A stretch of DNA of 64,000 nt from Streptomyces himalayensis subsp. himalayensis (GTDB taxonomy: Bacteria > Actinomycetota > Actinomycetes > Streptomycetales > Streptomycetaceae), in the NCBI RefSeq assembly GCF_013778455.1, contig NZ_JACEHE010000013.1:62001-126000 (forward strand), given 5' to 3'. Positions 16,991 to 24,761 of this stretch are shown here, piece after piece. Numbering within the stretch: the stretch's first letter is position 1; each line of letters starts with the position of its first letter. The notes under the pieces were generated by a model, which was given only the letters and a program-made list of their open reading frames with translations, searched no databases and was not told the origin of the DNA. A program made the position numbers and the translations under genes.

Positions 16991-18004
16991 TCAGGAGGCG
17001 GGCGATGCGACCGCGTGCCGTGCGGCCGGGGCCTCGGCCGCCGGCTCCTCGACGGGCCGCTCGCGCAGTGACAGCAGGACACGCATGACCGCGATCCACA
17101 TGACGGCCGAGCCCAGCATGTGCAGGGCCACGAGGACCTCGGGGAGGTCAGTGAAGTACTGGGCGTAGCCGATCAGGCCCTGGGCGAGCAGGATCAGGAA
17201 CAGGTCGCGGGTCCGCGCCAGAGGGCCCCGGGGGGCGTCGACCGCCTTGAGGACGAACCACAGGGCGAAGGTGAGGGTCACCACGATCCAGGCCAGTACG
17301 GCGTGGAGCTTGGTGACGGTCTCCCAGTCGACCGGCATGCGCGGCACGTCGCTCGAGTCGCCCGCGTGCGGGCCCGCGCCGGTGACCACCGTGCCGACCA
17401 TGATCAGCAGTGCGGAGACGGCGACCAGGACCCACACCATCTGCCGGACCGGCTTGCCGACAAGGGGGCGGGGAGCGGCGTCGCCCTCGCGGGTGCGCTG
17501 CCACATCACCGTGGCGACCGCGATCAGCGCGGAGGAGAGCAGGAAGTGCGCGGCGACCGTGTACGGGTTGAGGCCCACGAGGACGACGATGCCGCCGAGG
17601 ATCGCATTGCCCATGACCAGCCAGAACTGCGCCCACCCGAGCTGTGTGACGCTCCGCCGCCACGGCTTCTGCGAGCGCGCGGCGATGATCGCCCAGCCGA
17701 CCGCGGCACACAGCACGTACGTGAGCATGCGGTTGCCGAACTCGATGGCGCCGTGGACGCCCATCTCGCTGGTCGCGGTGAGCGAGTCGTCGGTGCACTT
17801 GGGCCAGGTCGGGCAGCCGAGGCCCGAGCCGGTCAGCCGTACCGCACCGCCCGTGACCACGATGACCGTCATCATGACGACGGCGGACAGGGCCGCGCGC
17901 TGAACGGTCCGGGGCTCCGGGGTCCAGCGGTCGGCGATGAAGGCCAGCGGGTTGCGCAGGGCTTGAACGGCATCGGCTCGGGTCACTTTTGGCACGCGCC
18001 CCAT
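16991..18004 (-). CDS. ctaA: Heme A synthase (COX15/CtaA)
   Basis: A membrane enzyme of about 337 residues oxidising the heme O methyl group to make heme A for the aa3 oxidase. Eight hydrophobic helices are visible. The signature VVTGGAVRLTGSGLGCPTWPKC near 45-65 includes the Cys pair of the family, and His residues occur in EFGNRML-proximal, VAAHFLLS, LHAVLAW and LHMLG helices. ATG 18004 gives MGRVPKVTRADAV. An in-frame GTG at 17995 lies seven bases after TAGCAT (18007-18002) and may be the true leaderless start. The C-terminal tail is Ala/Pro/Glu-rich. Confidence 0.92.
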   Translation of the reverse strand: MGRVPKVTRADAVQALRNPLAFIADRWTPEPRTVQRAALSAVVMMTVIVVTGGAVRLTGSGLGCPTWPKCTDDSLTATSEMGVHGAIEFGNRMLTYVLCAAVGWAIIAARSQKPWRRSVTQLGWAQFWLVMGNAILGGIVVLVGLNPYTVAAHFLLSSALIAVATVMWQRTREGDAAPRPLVGKPVRQMVWVLVAVSALLIMVGTVVTGAGPHAGDSSDVPRMPVDWETVTKLHAVLAWIVVTLTFALWFVLKAVDAPRGPLARTRDLFLILLAQGLIGYAQYFTDLPEVLVALHMLGSAVMWIAVMRVLLSLRERPVEEPAAEAPAARHAVASPAS

Positions 18005-18117
18005 GCTAGGGCCGAGCTTGTGCATGAATTCACGCGGGTGGGCAATGTCGGGACAGGCCATCTGCGGGCAGCGAAGAGCGGGGCCCGGCACACACCGGAC
18101 CCCGCTGCAGGCCGAAT

Positions 18118-19302
18118 TCACGCCGCTCGGCGGCCCCACAGCCACTCGGCGGCGCTGAGATCGTCGGCGGCGCGCCCCCGGAACACCTCGTCGCGCAGCA
18201 GCGCGGCGACGCCCTCGACGTGCCACATCTCACCCCAGATACGGGCGGTGGACTGCACGCGCGCGGTGCGAGGCGCCCGCTCCGCGGCGTACTCCTCCAG
18301 GGCCGACGGCCAGGCGACCGTACCGTCGGCGGCCGTGTGCCGGGTTGCCGCGGAGGCCAGCGTGGCCGCGTCCTCCAGGGCCTGGCAGGCGCCCTGCGCC
18401 AGATACTGGAGCATCGGGTGGGCGGAGTCGCCGAGCAGGGCGATCCGGTCCTTCGTCCAGCAGGAGATCGGCTCCCGGTCGGCCATCGGCCACCACCGCT
18501 GCCGGCCCAGGCCCGGCAGCGCGCGGCGCACCGGCTCGCAGGCGGCCGTGAAGACCTGCTCCATCTCCTCCGGGCCGCCCCACTTCTCCTCGCCGCGGTC
18601 GAAGCCGGGGCTGCGGAAGACGGCGACCTGGTTGTAGAGGGCGCCGGAGCGCAGCGGGTATTGCACGAGGTGCAGTTTCGGGCCCATCCAGACGAGGACG
18701 TCGCGCAGGTTCTCGCCGCCCTGCACGTCCTCGATCGGGACGGTGCCGCGGTAGGCGACGTAGCCGGACTGGATGGGCTCGTCGTCGGCGAACAGGCTGC
18801 GCGTACGCGAGTGCAGACCGTCGGCGGCGACGACCGCGGCGCCCGTGTACTCGGTGCCGTCGGCCGTGCGGACCGTGACCGATCCGGGGTGCTGCTCGAT
18901 GTCCTCGACACGGCGCCCGGTCAGCAGCTCCACGCCGGCCTCGTCGGCGGCCCGGACCAAGATGTCCAGCAGGTCGCTGCGGTGGACGACGACGTACGGG
19001 CCGCCGAAGTGCTCCTCGTACGCGGTGTCCAGGCGGACCCGCGTCAGCTCCTTGCCGTCGACCGCGTTGTGGAAGACGAGGTGCTCGGGAAGGACGCCCG
19101 CCTCCACGACCTGGTCGAGGACCCCGAGGTCCCGCAGGACGCGGGTCGCGTTGGGTGCCATCTGCAGGCCCGCGCCGACCTCCGTGAAGGCGGGCGCCTG
19201 CTCCAGCACCGTCACCTCACGGCCCGCGCGACGCGCCGCCAGGGCCGTCGCCACGCCGCCGATGCCGCCGCCGATGACGATGAGCCTGTCGGGGCTGCTC
19301 AT
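18118..19302 (-). CDS. FAD-dependent aromatic monooxygenase (3-hydroxybenzoate 6-hydroxylase type)
   Basis: A 394-residue flavoprotein of the PHBH/salicylate hydroxylase class. It has the dinucleotide motif GGGIGGVATALAARRAGREVTVLEQ (split over 8-33), the DG motif VVAADGLHSRTR, and the GD motif ALLGDSAHPMLQYLAQGACQALEDA. In this cluster, which degrades gentisate, it most likely converts 3-hydroxybenzoate to gentisate with NAD(P)H and oxygen. ATG 19302 has AAGGAGC six or seven bases upstream. A large stem-loop lies between it and the isomerase gene before it. Salicylate 5-hydroxylation is less likely, since known enzymes are of another type. Confidence 0.88.
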   Translation of the reverse strand: MSSPDRLIVIGGGIGGVATALAARRAGREVTVLEQAPAFTEVGAGLQMAPNATRVLRDLGVLDQVVEAGVLPEHLVFHNAVDGKELTRVRLDTAYEEHFGGPYVVVHRSDLLDILVRAADEAGVELLTGRRVEDIEQHPGSVTVRTADGTEYTGAAVVAADGLHSRTRSLFADDEPIQSGYVAYRGTVPIEDVQGGENLRDVLVWMGPKLHLVQYPLRSGALYNQVAVFRSPGFDRGEEKWGGPEEMEQVFTAACEPVRRALPGLGRQRWWPMADREPISCWTKDRIALLGDSAHPMLQYLAQGACQALEDAATLASAATRHTAADGTVAWPSALEEYAAERAPRTARVQSTARIWGEMWHVEGVAALLRDEVFRGRAADDLSAAEWLWGRRAA

Positions 19303-19326
19303 TGCTTGCTCCTTATAAAAGATCGT

Positions 19327-19384
19327 GCGAGGGCTCGTCCGCGAGCTGTGCGCTCGCTGGCTCTCGGGTGGTACGAGCCCTCGC
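19327..19384 (-). repeat. Nested inverted repeat between the gentisate genes
   Basis: GCGAGGGCTCGT (19327-19338) pairs perfectly with ACGAGCCCTCGC (19373-19384). Inside it a second hairpin GCGAGC-N5-GCTCGC spans 19341-19357. It lies in the only sizeable gap (106 bases) of the minus-strand gentisate operon and could act as an RNA processing or attenuation site. Confidence 0.7.
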
Positions 19385-19408
19385 TGTTCGGCTCGTTCGC
19401 GCGCTCGT

Positions 19409-20134
19409 TCAGAGCCAGCGGGGCAGTACCGCCTGAGCGGAGCCCCGTGCCGCGCGGGCGCCCGCCGTGTCGCGGCCCAGCAGCCAGGCGCACAGCCCGG
19501 CGGCGGGTGCGGCCACGACCTCCGGCTCCGCGCCGTCCGGGCCCAGGCGGTACTCGGCGCCGTCCCGGTCGGTGGGCCGCAGCAGCACCGCGGGGCAGTC
19601 GTCCTTGGCGCCGACCGTCGCGGACACCTCGGCGAGCAGCGCGTCGACCAGGTCGGCCGGGAACGCGCTGGTGTCGTCGCCCGCACCGAGGTCCACCAGG
19701 TGCACCCAGATCTCGCGCGTGCGCATCCACGGCACCTCGCTCGCGGGGATGGTGCGGCCCAGCGCGCTGCGGACGATGGACTCCCAGGCGCCGGAGGGCA
19801 GCGCGTCGATGGCGGCGAGCAGCCGGGCGTCGGCGTCCCGGAAGTCCATGAGGACCACGGAGGCCGGGCGGCGGGCGCCCTGCTCGATGTCGTCGAGGCG
19901 CGACTCGGGGTTGGGGTACATCGGCATCTCGACTCCGGTGCGGGCCCAGGTCAGCAGGTTGACCAGGGCGTCCGCGTTCCGCGCGAGATGCGTCAGGACG
20001 TGGGCCCGGGACCAGCCGGGCAGCAGCGACGGCCCTTCGGCCGCCGCGTCGCCCAGCTCGTCCAGGCGCTTGTGGAAGAGCGCCGAGCCCTCGTGCACCC
20101 AGCCGAGCGCCCGCGCGAAGCCGCGCTCAGCCAT
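19409..20134 (-). CDS. Mycothiol-dependent maleylpyruvate isomerase
   Basis: A 241-residue member of the DinB-like/MDMPI family converting maleylpyruvate to fumarylpyruvate with mycothiol as cofactor. Expected zinc ligands are His49 (VLTHLARN), Glu141 and His145 (REIWVHLVDLG); the spacings 92 and 4 match those of the Corynebacterium glutamicum enzyme (His52, Glu144, His148, from memory). The start ATG overlaps the end of the hydrolase gene by eight bases. Its presence shows that the ring-cleavage product is processed by the actinobacterial, glutathione-free branch. Confidence 0.93.
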   Translation of the reverse strand: MAERGFARALGWVHEGSALFHKRLDELGDAAAEGPSLLPGWSRAHVLTHLARNADALVNLLTWARTGVEMPMYPNPESRLDDIEQGARRPASVVLMDFRDADARLLAAIDALPSGAWESIVRSALGRTIPASEVPWMRTREIWVHLVDLGAGDDTSAFPADLVDALLAEVSATVGAKDDCPAVLLRPTDRDGAEYRLGPDGAEPEVVAAPAAGLCAWLLGRDTAGARAARGSAQAVLPRWL

Positions 20135-20963
20135 CGGTCTTCTCCGCGCGGCACACGTTGCGCAGCTCGCCGATCCCGGACACCGAGGTGGTCAGCGTCT
20201 GGCCGTCGGCCAGGTACCGCTGCGGCTTGCGGGCGTGGCCCACGCCGCCCGGCGTACCGGTGGCGATCACGTCGCCCGGCTTCAGGGTCAGGATCGTCGA
20301 GATGTACGAGACGAGGGTCGCCGCGTCGAAGACGAGGTCGGAGGTGTCGGCCTGCTGGACGGTCTCGCCGTCGACGGCGCCGGTGAGGGTGAGACCCGAG
20401 GCGGGCTCGGCCTCGTCCGGCGTGACCAGGACCGGGCCGAAGGGCGTGGTCGCCTCGAAGGTCTTGCCCTGCAGCCACATGGGGGAGCGGTACTGCCAGT
20501 CGCGGGCGGTCACGTCGTTGAGGACCGAGTAGCCCGCGATCGCGGCGGCCGCGGTCTCCTTGTCGGCGTGGCGGACCGGGGCGCCGATGACGACGGCGAG
20601 TTCGGCCTCCCAGTCGATGGCGTCCGAGGCGGCCGGGAGCACGACCTCGTCGTACGGGCCGACGAGCGCCTCCGGGTACTTCGCGAACAGCGTCGGGTAC
20701 TGCGGTAGCTCGCGGCCCATCTCGAGGATGTGGTTCCGGTAGTTGAGGCCGACGCAGATGATCTTGCCCGGGTTGGGGACGACCGGCGCGTAGTCCAGCG
20801 AGTCGACGGCGTGCGTGGCGCCGGAGGCCGCGGCGGCGGTCTCCTTCCAGTTCGGGTCGGCGAGCAGGGCGCCCAGGTCGGCGTGGCCCGTCTCGACCGC
20901 GGTGTCGCCGTCGATGCGTACGGCGGCGGTGGTTCCGGCGGTGCGGATGGTGGCGAGCTTCAT
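20127..20963 (-). CDS. Fumarylpyruvate hydrolase (FAH family)
   Basis: A 278-residue enzyme of the fumarylacetoacetate hydrolase family. The metal ligands are Glu119 and Glu121 in DWEAELAVVIG and Asp150 in YSVLNDVTARDWQ. KIICVGLNYRNHILEMG is the classic N-terminal block. In this pathway it splits fumarylpyruvate into fumarate and pyruvate. The start overlaps the gentisate dioxygenase stop as TGATG, and the 3' end overlaps the isomerase by eight bases, so all three are translationally coupled. Confidence 0.93.
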   Translation of the reverse strand: MKLATIRTAGTTAAVRIDGDTAVETGHADLGALLADPNWKETAAAASGATHAVDSLDYAPVVPNPGKIICVGLNYRNHILEMGRELPQYPTLFAKYPEALVGPYDEVVLPAASDAIDWEAELAVVIGAPVRHADKETAAAAIAGYSVLNDVTARDWQYRSPMWLQGKTFEATTPFGPVLVTPDEAEPASGLTLTGAVDGETVQQADTSDLVFDAATLVSYISTILTLKPGDVIATGTPGGVGHARKPQRYLADGQTLTTSVSGIGELRNVCRAEKTDG

Positions 20964-22063
20964 CAGTGGGTGGTCCTTTCGGCGACCGAGGCGGGCAGGG
21001 TGTGGAAGTGGAGCTTCTCGATGACGGGGGCGTCGCTGAAGCGGAACAGGTCGAGCTCGCCCGTACCGGCCTCGATGGACACCTCGGCCCAGGACGGGAC
21101 GGTGACCAGGTCGCCGTGGGTGACGTCGATGCGCCCGCCGTTCACGACGAACGCGCCCTCACCCTCGAAGACCTGCCACACGGAGGAGGCGACCTCGCGG
21201 GACGCGGGGACGGCGGCCCCGGCGCGCAGCCGGTGCATCTCCGTACGGATGGTGGGCAGCGCGTCGGCGCCGGTGGTCGGGTTGGAGAAGCGGATCGCCG
21301 CGTGGCCCGGGTGGGCGGTGACGCCCTCGTGGCCCTCGGCCTCCAGCTCCAGCTGGCCGGTGAGTGCGGCGTCGGTGTGCTCCCAGCGGTAGGCGGCGAG
21401 CGGCGACTTGGGGATGTCGGCGAGTCCGGAGAGGGGGCGCAGACCCGGGTGGCCCCAGATCCGCTCGGCCTTGGAACGCTCGGGCGTGGAGCGGTCGTCC
21501 AGCGTGTTCGGGCCGAACTCGAAGAACTCCGTGTTCAGCGCGGAGGACAGCGGGATGTCCAGGCCGTCGAGCCAGGCCATCGGCTGGTCGGTGGTGTTGT
21601 GGTGGCCGTGCCAGGCCCAGCCGGGCGTCAGCAGCAGGTCGCCGCGGCGCATCGCGACCGGGTCGCCGTCCACGATCGTCCACACGCCCTCGCCCTCCAG
21701 GACGAAGCGGAACGCGTTCTGGGCGTGGCGGTGGACCGGCGCGACCTCGTTCGGGCCGAGGTACTGGATCGCCGCCCACAGCGTCGGCGTCGCGTGCGGC
21801 AGGCCGTGCAGGCCCGGGTTCGAGAGGGAGATCGCACGGCGCTCGCCGCCCCGGCCGACCGGCACCAGCTCGCCCGCCTTGACGGCGGTGGCGTACAGCT
21901 CGGCCCAGCGCCAGCGGTGCGGGATCGCGGCCGGCTTGGGGTGCAGCGGCATCAGATCCTCGCGCTCGGTCCACAGCGGGATCAGCCCGAGCGCGTCGAA
22001 CTCCTTGTAGAGCTCGGTGAGCCTGGGGTCCTGCGGCTCGGCGGCCGCTTCCTGTCCGGACAT
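20963..22063 (-). CDS. Gentisate 1,2-dioxygenase
   Basis: A 366-residue bicupin enzyme opening the gentisate ring to maleylpyruvate with ferrous iron and oxygen. The N-terminal cupin has the metal site PVHRHAQNAFRFVLEGEG and TPGWAWHGHHN. A second cupin fold covers about 250-350 and lacks the histidine cluster, as in known gentisate dioxygenases. ATG 22063 has an AGGAGG/AAGGGA stretch 11-20 bases upstream, longer than ideal; no alternative start exists close by. It heads the minus-strand operon, and its promoter region carries IclR-type sites. Confidence 0.93.
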   Translation of the reverse strand: MSGQEAAAEPQDPRLTELYKEFDALGLIPLWTEREDLMPLHPKPAAIPHRWRWAELYATAVKAGELVPVGRGGERRAISLSNPGLHGLPHATPTLWAAIQYLGPNEVAPVHRHAQNAFRFVLEGEGVWTIVDGDPVAMRRGDLLLTPGWAWHGHHNTTDQPMAWLDGLDIPLSSALNTEFFEFGPNTLDDRSTPERSKAERIWGHPGLRPLSGLADIPKSPLAAYRWEHTDAALTGQLELEAEGHEGVTAHPGHAAIRFSNPTTGADALPTIRTEMHRLRAGAAVPASREVASSVWQVFEGEGAFVVNGGRIDVTHGDLVTVPSWAEVSIEAGTGELDLFRFSDAPVIEKLHFHTLPASVAERTTH

Positions 22064-22128
22064 GAGGACACGTCCCTTCCTCCTACGGGCGCCGCCGGTT
22101 GCGGACGGCGCTGTCTCGCATGGCGATG

Positions 22129-22156
22129 ACCATAGGGGGAGTTTTCTTGTGCGGAA
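22129..22156 (-). promoter_or_regulatory. Promoter of the gentisate operon, -35 overlapping a GCGGAAC half-site
   Basis: On the minus strand TTCCGC (22156-22151) is followed after 16 bases by TATGGT (22134-22129), about 65 bases before the dioxygenase start. The -35 lies within TTTTCTTGTGCGGAAC (22142-22157), whose right half matches the other gentisate sites exactly. A regulator there would block or recruit RNA polymerase. Confidence 0.45.
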
Positions 22157-22188
22157 CACAGAGCGGTCTAGAATTCCGCTGTGAGGAA
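22147..22188 (+). promoter_or_regulatory. Leaderless iclR promoter with overlapping palindromic operator
   Basis: TTGTGC (22147-22152) and TAGAAT (22169-22174) are 16 bases apart, and the GTG start follows after six bases, so the transcript should start at the codon. TTCCGC-TGT-GAGGAA (22174-22188) overlaps the -10 element and the start codon. It matches the site before the transporter, TTCCGC-CCT-GCGGAA, at all but one arm base. Autoregulation by the IclR protein is the likely use. Confidence 0.6.
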
Positions 22189-23032
22189 CTCCAGGAACTC
22201 TCGGACACCCGCCGACGCATCCACTGGCACAACATCCGGCTCAGCCGCAGGGGCATCAGCCGACGCGGCCGCCGACGCCGCGCACGCTTCCGACGCGCAC
22301 CATGCCCCCGGCCTGGAATCCGTCGACAACGCTCTGACGCTGCTGCTCCTGCTCCGCAAGAACGGCCGTCTCCGGCTCAGTGACGCCGCCGACCACCTCG
22401 GCGTGGCCCGCTCCACCGCACACCGGCTGCTCGCGACCCTGCGCGGCCGCGGCTTCGCGGTGCAGGGCGCCGACAAGGCGTACCGGCCCGGCCCCGCCCT
22501 CTACCGCCTCGGCATGTCGCAGCGCTCCGACTACGAACTCGTCGAGACCGCCCGGCCCCACATGCTGTGGCTCAACGGCAAACTGGGCGAAACCGTGCAC
22601 CTCGTGGTGCGCTCCGGGGCCGAGGCGCGCTTCCTGCACAGCATCGAAGGCACGCACGCACTGCGCGTCGGCAGCCGCGCGGGCGCCGTCCTGCCCGCGC
22701 ATCTCGCCTCGGCCGGCAAGGCGCTGCTCGCCGATCTGAGCGTCGCCGAACTCGCCGAGATCTACGGGGCGAAGGGCGACCAGGGCGGGGAGACGGACCC
22801 CGAGACGCTGCACCGGCGGCTCGCCGCGGTACGCCGCCGCGGCTATGCGATCAACATCGGCGACACCGAGCGGGGACTCTCCGCGGTGGGCGCCGCCGTC
22901 CGCGAGCCCGGCGGTCGTGCCGTCGCCGCGCTCACCGTGTCGGCGCCCTCGCTGCGCTTCACCCGTGCGCATCTGAATGAGGCGGCGGGGGTGCTGCTGG
23001 AGGCGGTACGGCGGATGGAGACGGCGTTCTGA
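22181..23032 (+). CDS. IclR-family regulator of gentisate catabolism
   Basis: A 283-residue transcription factor. The first about 42 residues are Ala/Ser/Thr-rich and probably disordered. A winged helix follows (SVDNALTLLLLLRKNGRLRLSDAADHLGVARSTAHRLLATL), then the IclR effector domain with LNGKLGETVHLVVRSG, GAVLPAHLASAGKALLA and RRRGYAINIGDTERGLSAVGAAV. It starts at GTG 22181 with no ribosome-binding site but a well-placed TAGAAT, so it is probably leaderless. Divergent from the gentisate operon and upstream of the transporter, it likely controls both in response to an aromatic ligand. Confidence 0.92.
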   Translation: MRNSRNSRTPADASTGTTSGSAAGASADAAADAAHASDAHHAPGLESVDNALTLLLLLRKNGRLRLSDAADHLGVARSTAHRLLATLRGRGFAVQGADKAYRPGPALYRLGMSQRSDYELVETARPHMLWLNGKLGETVHLVVRSGAEARFLHSIEGTHALRVGSRAGAVLPAHLASAGKALLADLSVAELAEIYGAKGDQGGETDPETLHRRLAAVRRRGYAINIGDTERGLSAVGAAVREPGGRAVAALTVSAPSLRFTRAHLNEAAGVLLEAVRRMETAF

Positions 23033-23058
23033 CGTCCCTGCACCCGCGCAAGCGGTGG

Positions 23059-23081
23059 TGGTCTAATTCCGCCCTGCGGAA
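23059..23081 (+). promoter_or_regulatory. Perfect TTCCGC-CCT-GCGGAA operator before the transporter
   Basis: TTCCGC (23067-23072) and GCGGAA (23076-23081) form a perfect palindrome. The sequence before it, GGTCTA, also precedes the iclR site. TAATTC overlapping its left edge could be a -10 element. This is the second of two nearly identical sites in the island. Confidence 0.6.
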
Positions 23082-23230
23082 CGTATGCCCGTTACATGTT
23101 GCTCTCTGCGTAACCGCGCTGATTCCATCCCGGTCACCGACAGGCCGTCCGCGTGCCGCCGGAGGGACACCGGCAGACCGTGAACCGCGGCCTGCCGTTT
23201 CCCTGCTTCCTCGCAACAGGACGTGGCCGC

Positions 23231-24592
23231 ATGACCATCGACGCTCAGGCTTCCGCCACCAGCCCCTCCGCCCCGCCGCGCTCACGCGCACTGACGTGGG
23301 CGGTCGTCGCCCTGTGCACGGCGGCGATCACCGTGGAGGGCTTCGACCTCATCGTCTACGGCGTGGCGCTGCCCGCGATGCTCGGTGACGGCTCACTGGG
23401 GCTCGACAAATCCCTCGCCGGCACCCTCGGCAGCCTCGCGTATGCGGGCATGCTCATCGGCGCCCTGGTCTGCGGGCCGCTCGCCGACAGGCTCGGCAGG
23501 CGCCGACTCCTGCTGGCCTCGGGCACCGTCTTCACCGTGTTCACGGTGGCCTGCGCGCTCGCCGCGCAGCCCTGGCAGTTCGGCCTGTTCCGGCTGCTCG
23601 CGGGCATCGGCATGGGCGGTGTGATGCCGTCGTGTGTGGCGCTGAGCAAGGAGTACGCGCCGCGCGGTCGTTCCGCGCTGGTGGCGACCGTGGTGCTCGC
23701 CGGGATCCCCGTCGGCGGGGTACTGGCCGCGCTGACCGCGACCATCTGGGGTGAAGCCCTGGGCTGGCGTGGTCTGTTCGGCGTCGGCGGTGCCCTGTCG
23801 GTGATCGTGTTCGCCGTCGCGTACTTTCTGCTGCCGGATTCCCGGCCGGGGGCCCGGCCCGCCGCGGGGGCCATGCACGAGCCCGCGCGGGAAGCCGCCG
23901 ACGAGGTTGTCCGCGAGCCCGCGCGGGAAGCCGCCGACGAGGTCGTCCGCGAGGGCGCACGCGAAGCCGCCGACGAGGTCGTCAGCGAGGCCACCCGCGA
24001 CGGCGAAGCGGCCGGTGTGCGAACCGTGCTCTCCAGCGCGTACGCCCGGCACACCATCCTGTTCACCGTCGCCAACTTCGCGGTTCTGCTGGCCTGGTAC
24101 GGCCTCAACACCTGGCTCACCCAGCTGATGCGCGAGATGGACTACCCGCTCGGCTCTGCCCTGCGCTTCACGCTGGTCCTCAACCTCGGTGCCGTCGTCG
24201 GCTCGTTCGCGCTCGCCGTCCTCGCCGACCGGATCGGACCGCGACTGGTCACCGCCGGCAGCGCCGTGCTCGCTGCGGTCGCCGTGCTTGCCCTGTCGCA
24301 GGGCGGCAGCACGGGCGTGATCCTCGGCGTCACCGCGCTCGCCGGCGTCGGCGCGCAGTCGGCGCTGACGATGCTCAACGACTGGGTCGCGTCCAGCTAT
24401 CCGGCGTCGGCCCGCGCCACGGCGCTGGGCTGCGTGTCCGGGTTCGGGCGTGGTGGGGCCATCGTGGCGCCGCTGCTCGGCGGCTGGATTCTGGATGCGG
24501 CGATGGGGCCGACCACCGTGTTCTACGTGTTCGCGGCGGCCGCGGTTGTCTGTGCCGTCGCGCTTCTGGCGATTCCGGGCCGCCGCGGCTGA
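23231..24592 (+). CDS. MFS aromatic-acid transporter (AAHS type)
   Basis: A 453-residue, 12-helix proton symporter, probably importing gentisate or 3-hydroxybenzoate. Helix 1 holds GFDLIVYGVALPAM, with the acidic residue conserved in aromatic acid transporters, and loop 2-3 has GPLADRLGRRRLLL. The central cytoplasmic loop is enlarged by three 12-residue repeats of the form E(P/G)AREAADEVV(R/S) at residues 217-252, which are not normal for the family. The ATG at 23231 follows AGGACGTGG. It lies downstream of iclR and a palindromic operator. Confidence 0.92.
   Translation: MTIDAQASATSPSAPPRSRALTWAVVALCTAAITVEGFDLIVYGVALPAMLGDGSLGLDKSLAGTLGSLAYAGMLIGALVCGPLADRLGRRRLLLASGTVFTVFTVACALAAQPWQFGLFRLLAGIGMGGVMPSCVALSKEYAPRGRSALVATVVLAGIPVGGVLAALTATIWGEALGWRGLFGVGGALSVIVFAVAYFLLPDSRPGARPAAGAMHEPAREAADEVVREPAREAADEVVREGAREAADEVVSEATRDGEAAGVRTVLSSAYARHTILFTVANFAVLLAWYGLNTWLTQLMREMDYPLGSALRFTLVLNLGAVVGSFALAVLADRIGPRLVTAGSAVLAAVAVLALSQGGSTGVILGVTALAGVGAQSALTMLNDWVASSYPASARATALGCVSGFGRGGAIVAPLLGGWILDAAMGPTTVFYVFAAAAVVCAVALLAIPGRRG
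23879..23986 (+). repeat. Three 36-base tandem repeats inside the transporter gene
   Basis: Copies at 23879-23914, 23915-23950 and 23951-23986 are in frame. The first two differ by a single base (GTTGTC against GTCGTC) and the third is more diverged, which suggests recent duplication. They encode acidic and helical 12-residue units in the loop between helices 6 and 7. Confidence 0.9.
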
Positions 24593-24604
24593 GGGTCGGG
24601 GCGG

Positions 24605-24750
24605 GTGTTCGGCCCTGCGGGGCTTTCCCCCGATCCCGCCCCTTCCCGCAGTGTCGATATGCGGCTCCGCCGCGTGGCAGGGGGGCTCCGCCCCCTGGAC
24701 CCCCGTGATCGCCCTTCGGGCTCGTCCTCAAACGCCGGACGGGCTGAGAT
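24605..24750 (+). repeat. Dispersed intergenic repeat, copy A
   Basis: This gene-free stretch contains TTTCCCCCGATCCCGCCCC, GGGGGCTCCGCCCCCTGGAC and CTCGTCCTCAAACGCCGGAC followed by GGGCTGA. The same blocks in the same order recur at 52080-52200 (copy C), and part recurs inverted near 47914 (copy B). Similar tracts are frequent downstream of Streptomyces genes from general experience. The GGGGGCTCCGCCCCC part can form a hairpin, so it may work as a terminator between these convergent genes. Confidence 0.65.
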
Positions 24751-24761
24751 TCACCGCCGGG

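Noticed and set aside
23879..23986. Tandem repeats considered as a CRISPR array
   Set aside because: There are no spacers, the units are contiguous and in frame in a transporter gene, and no cas genes are present.
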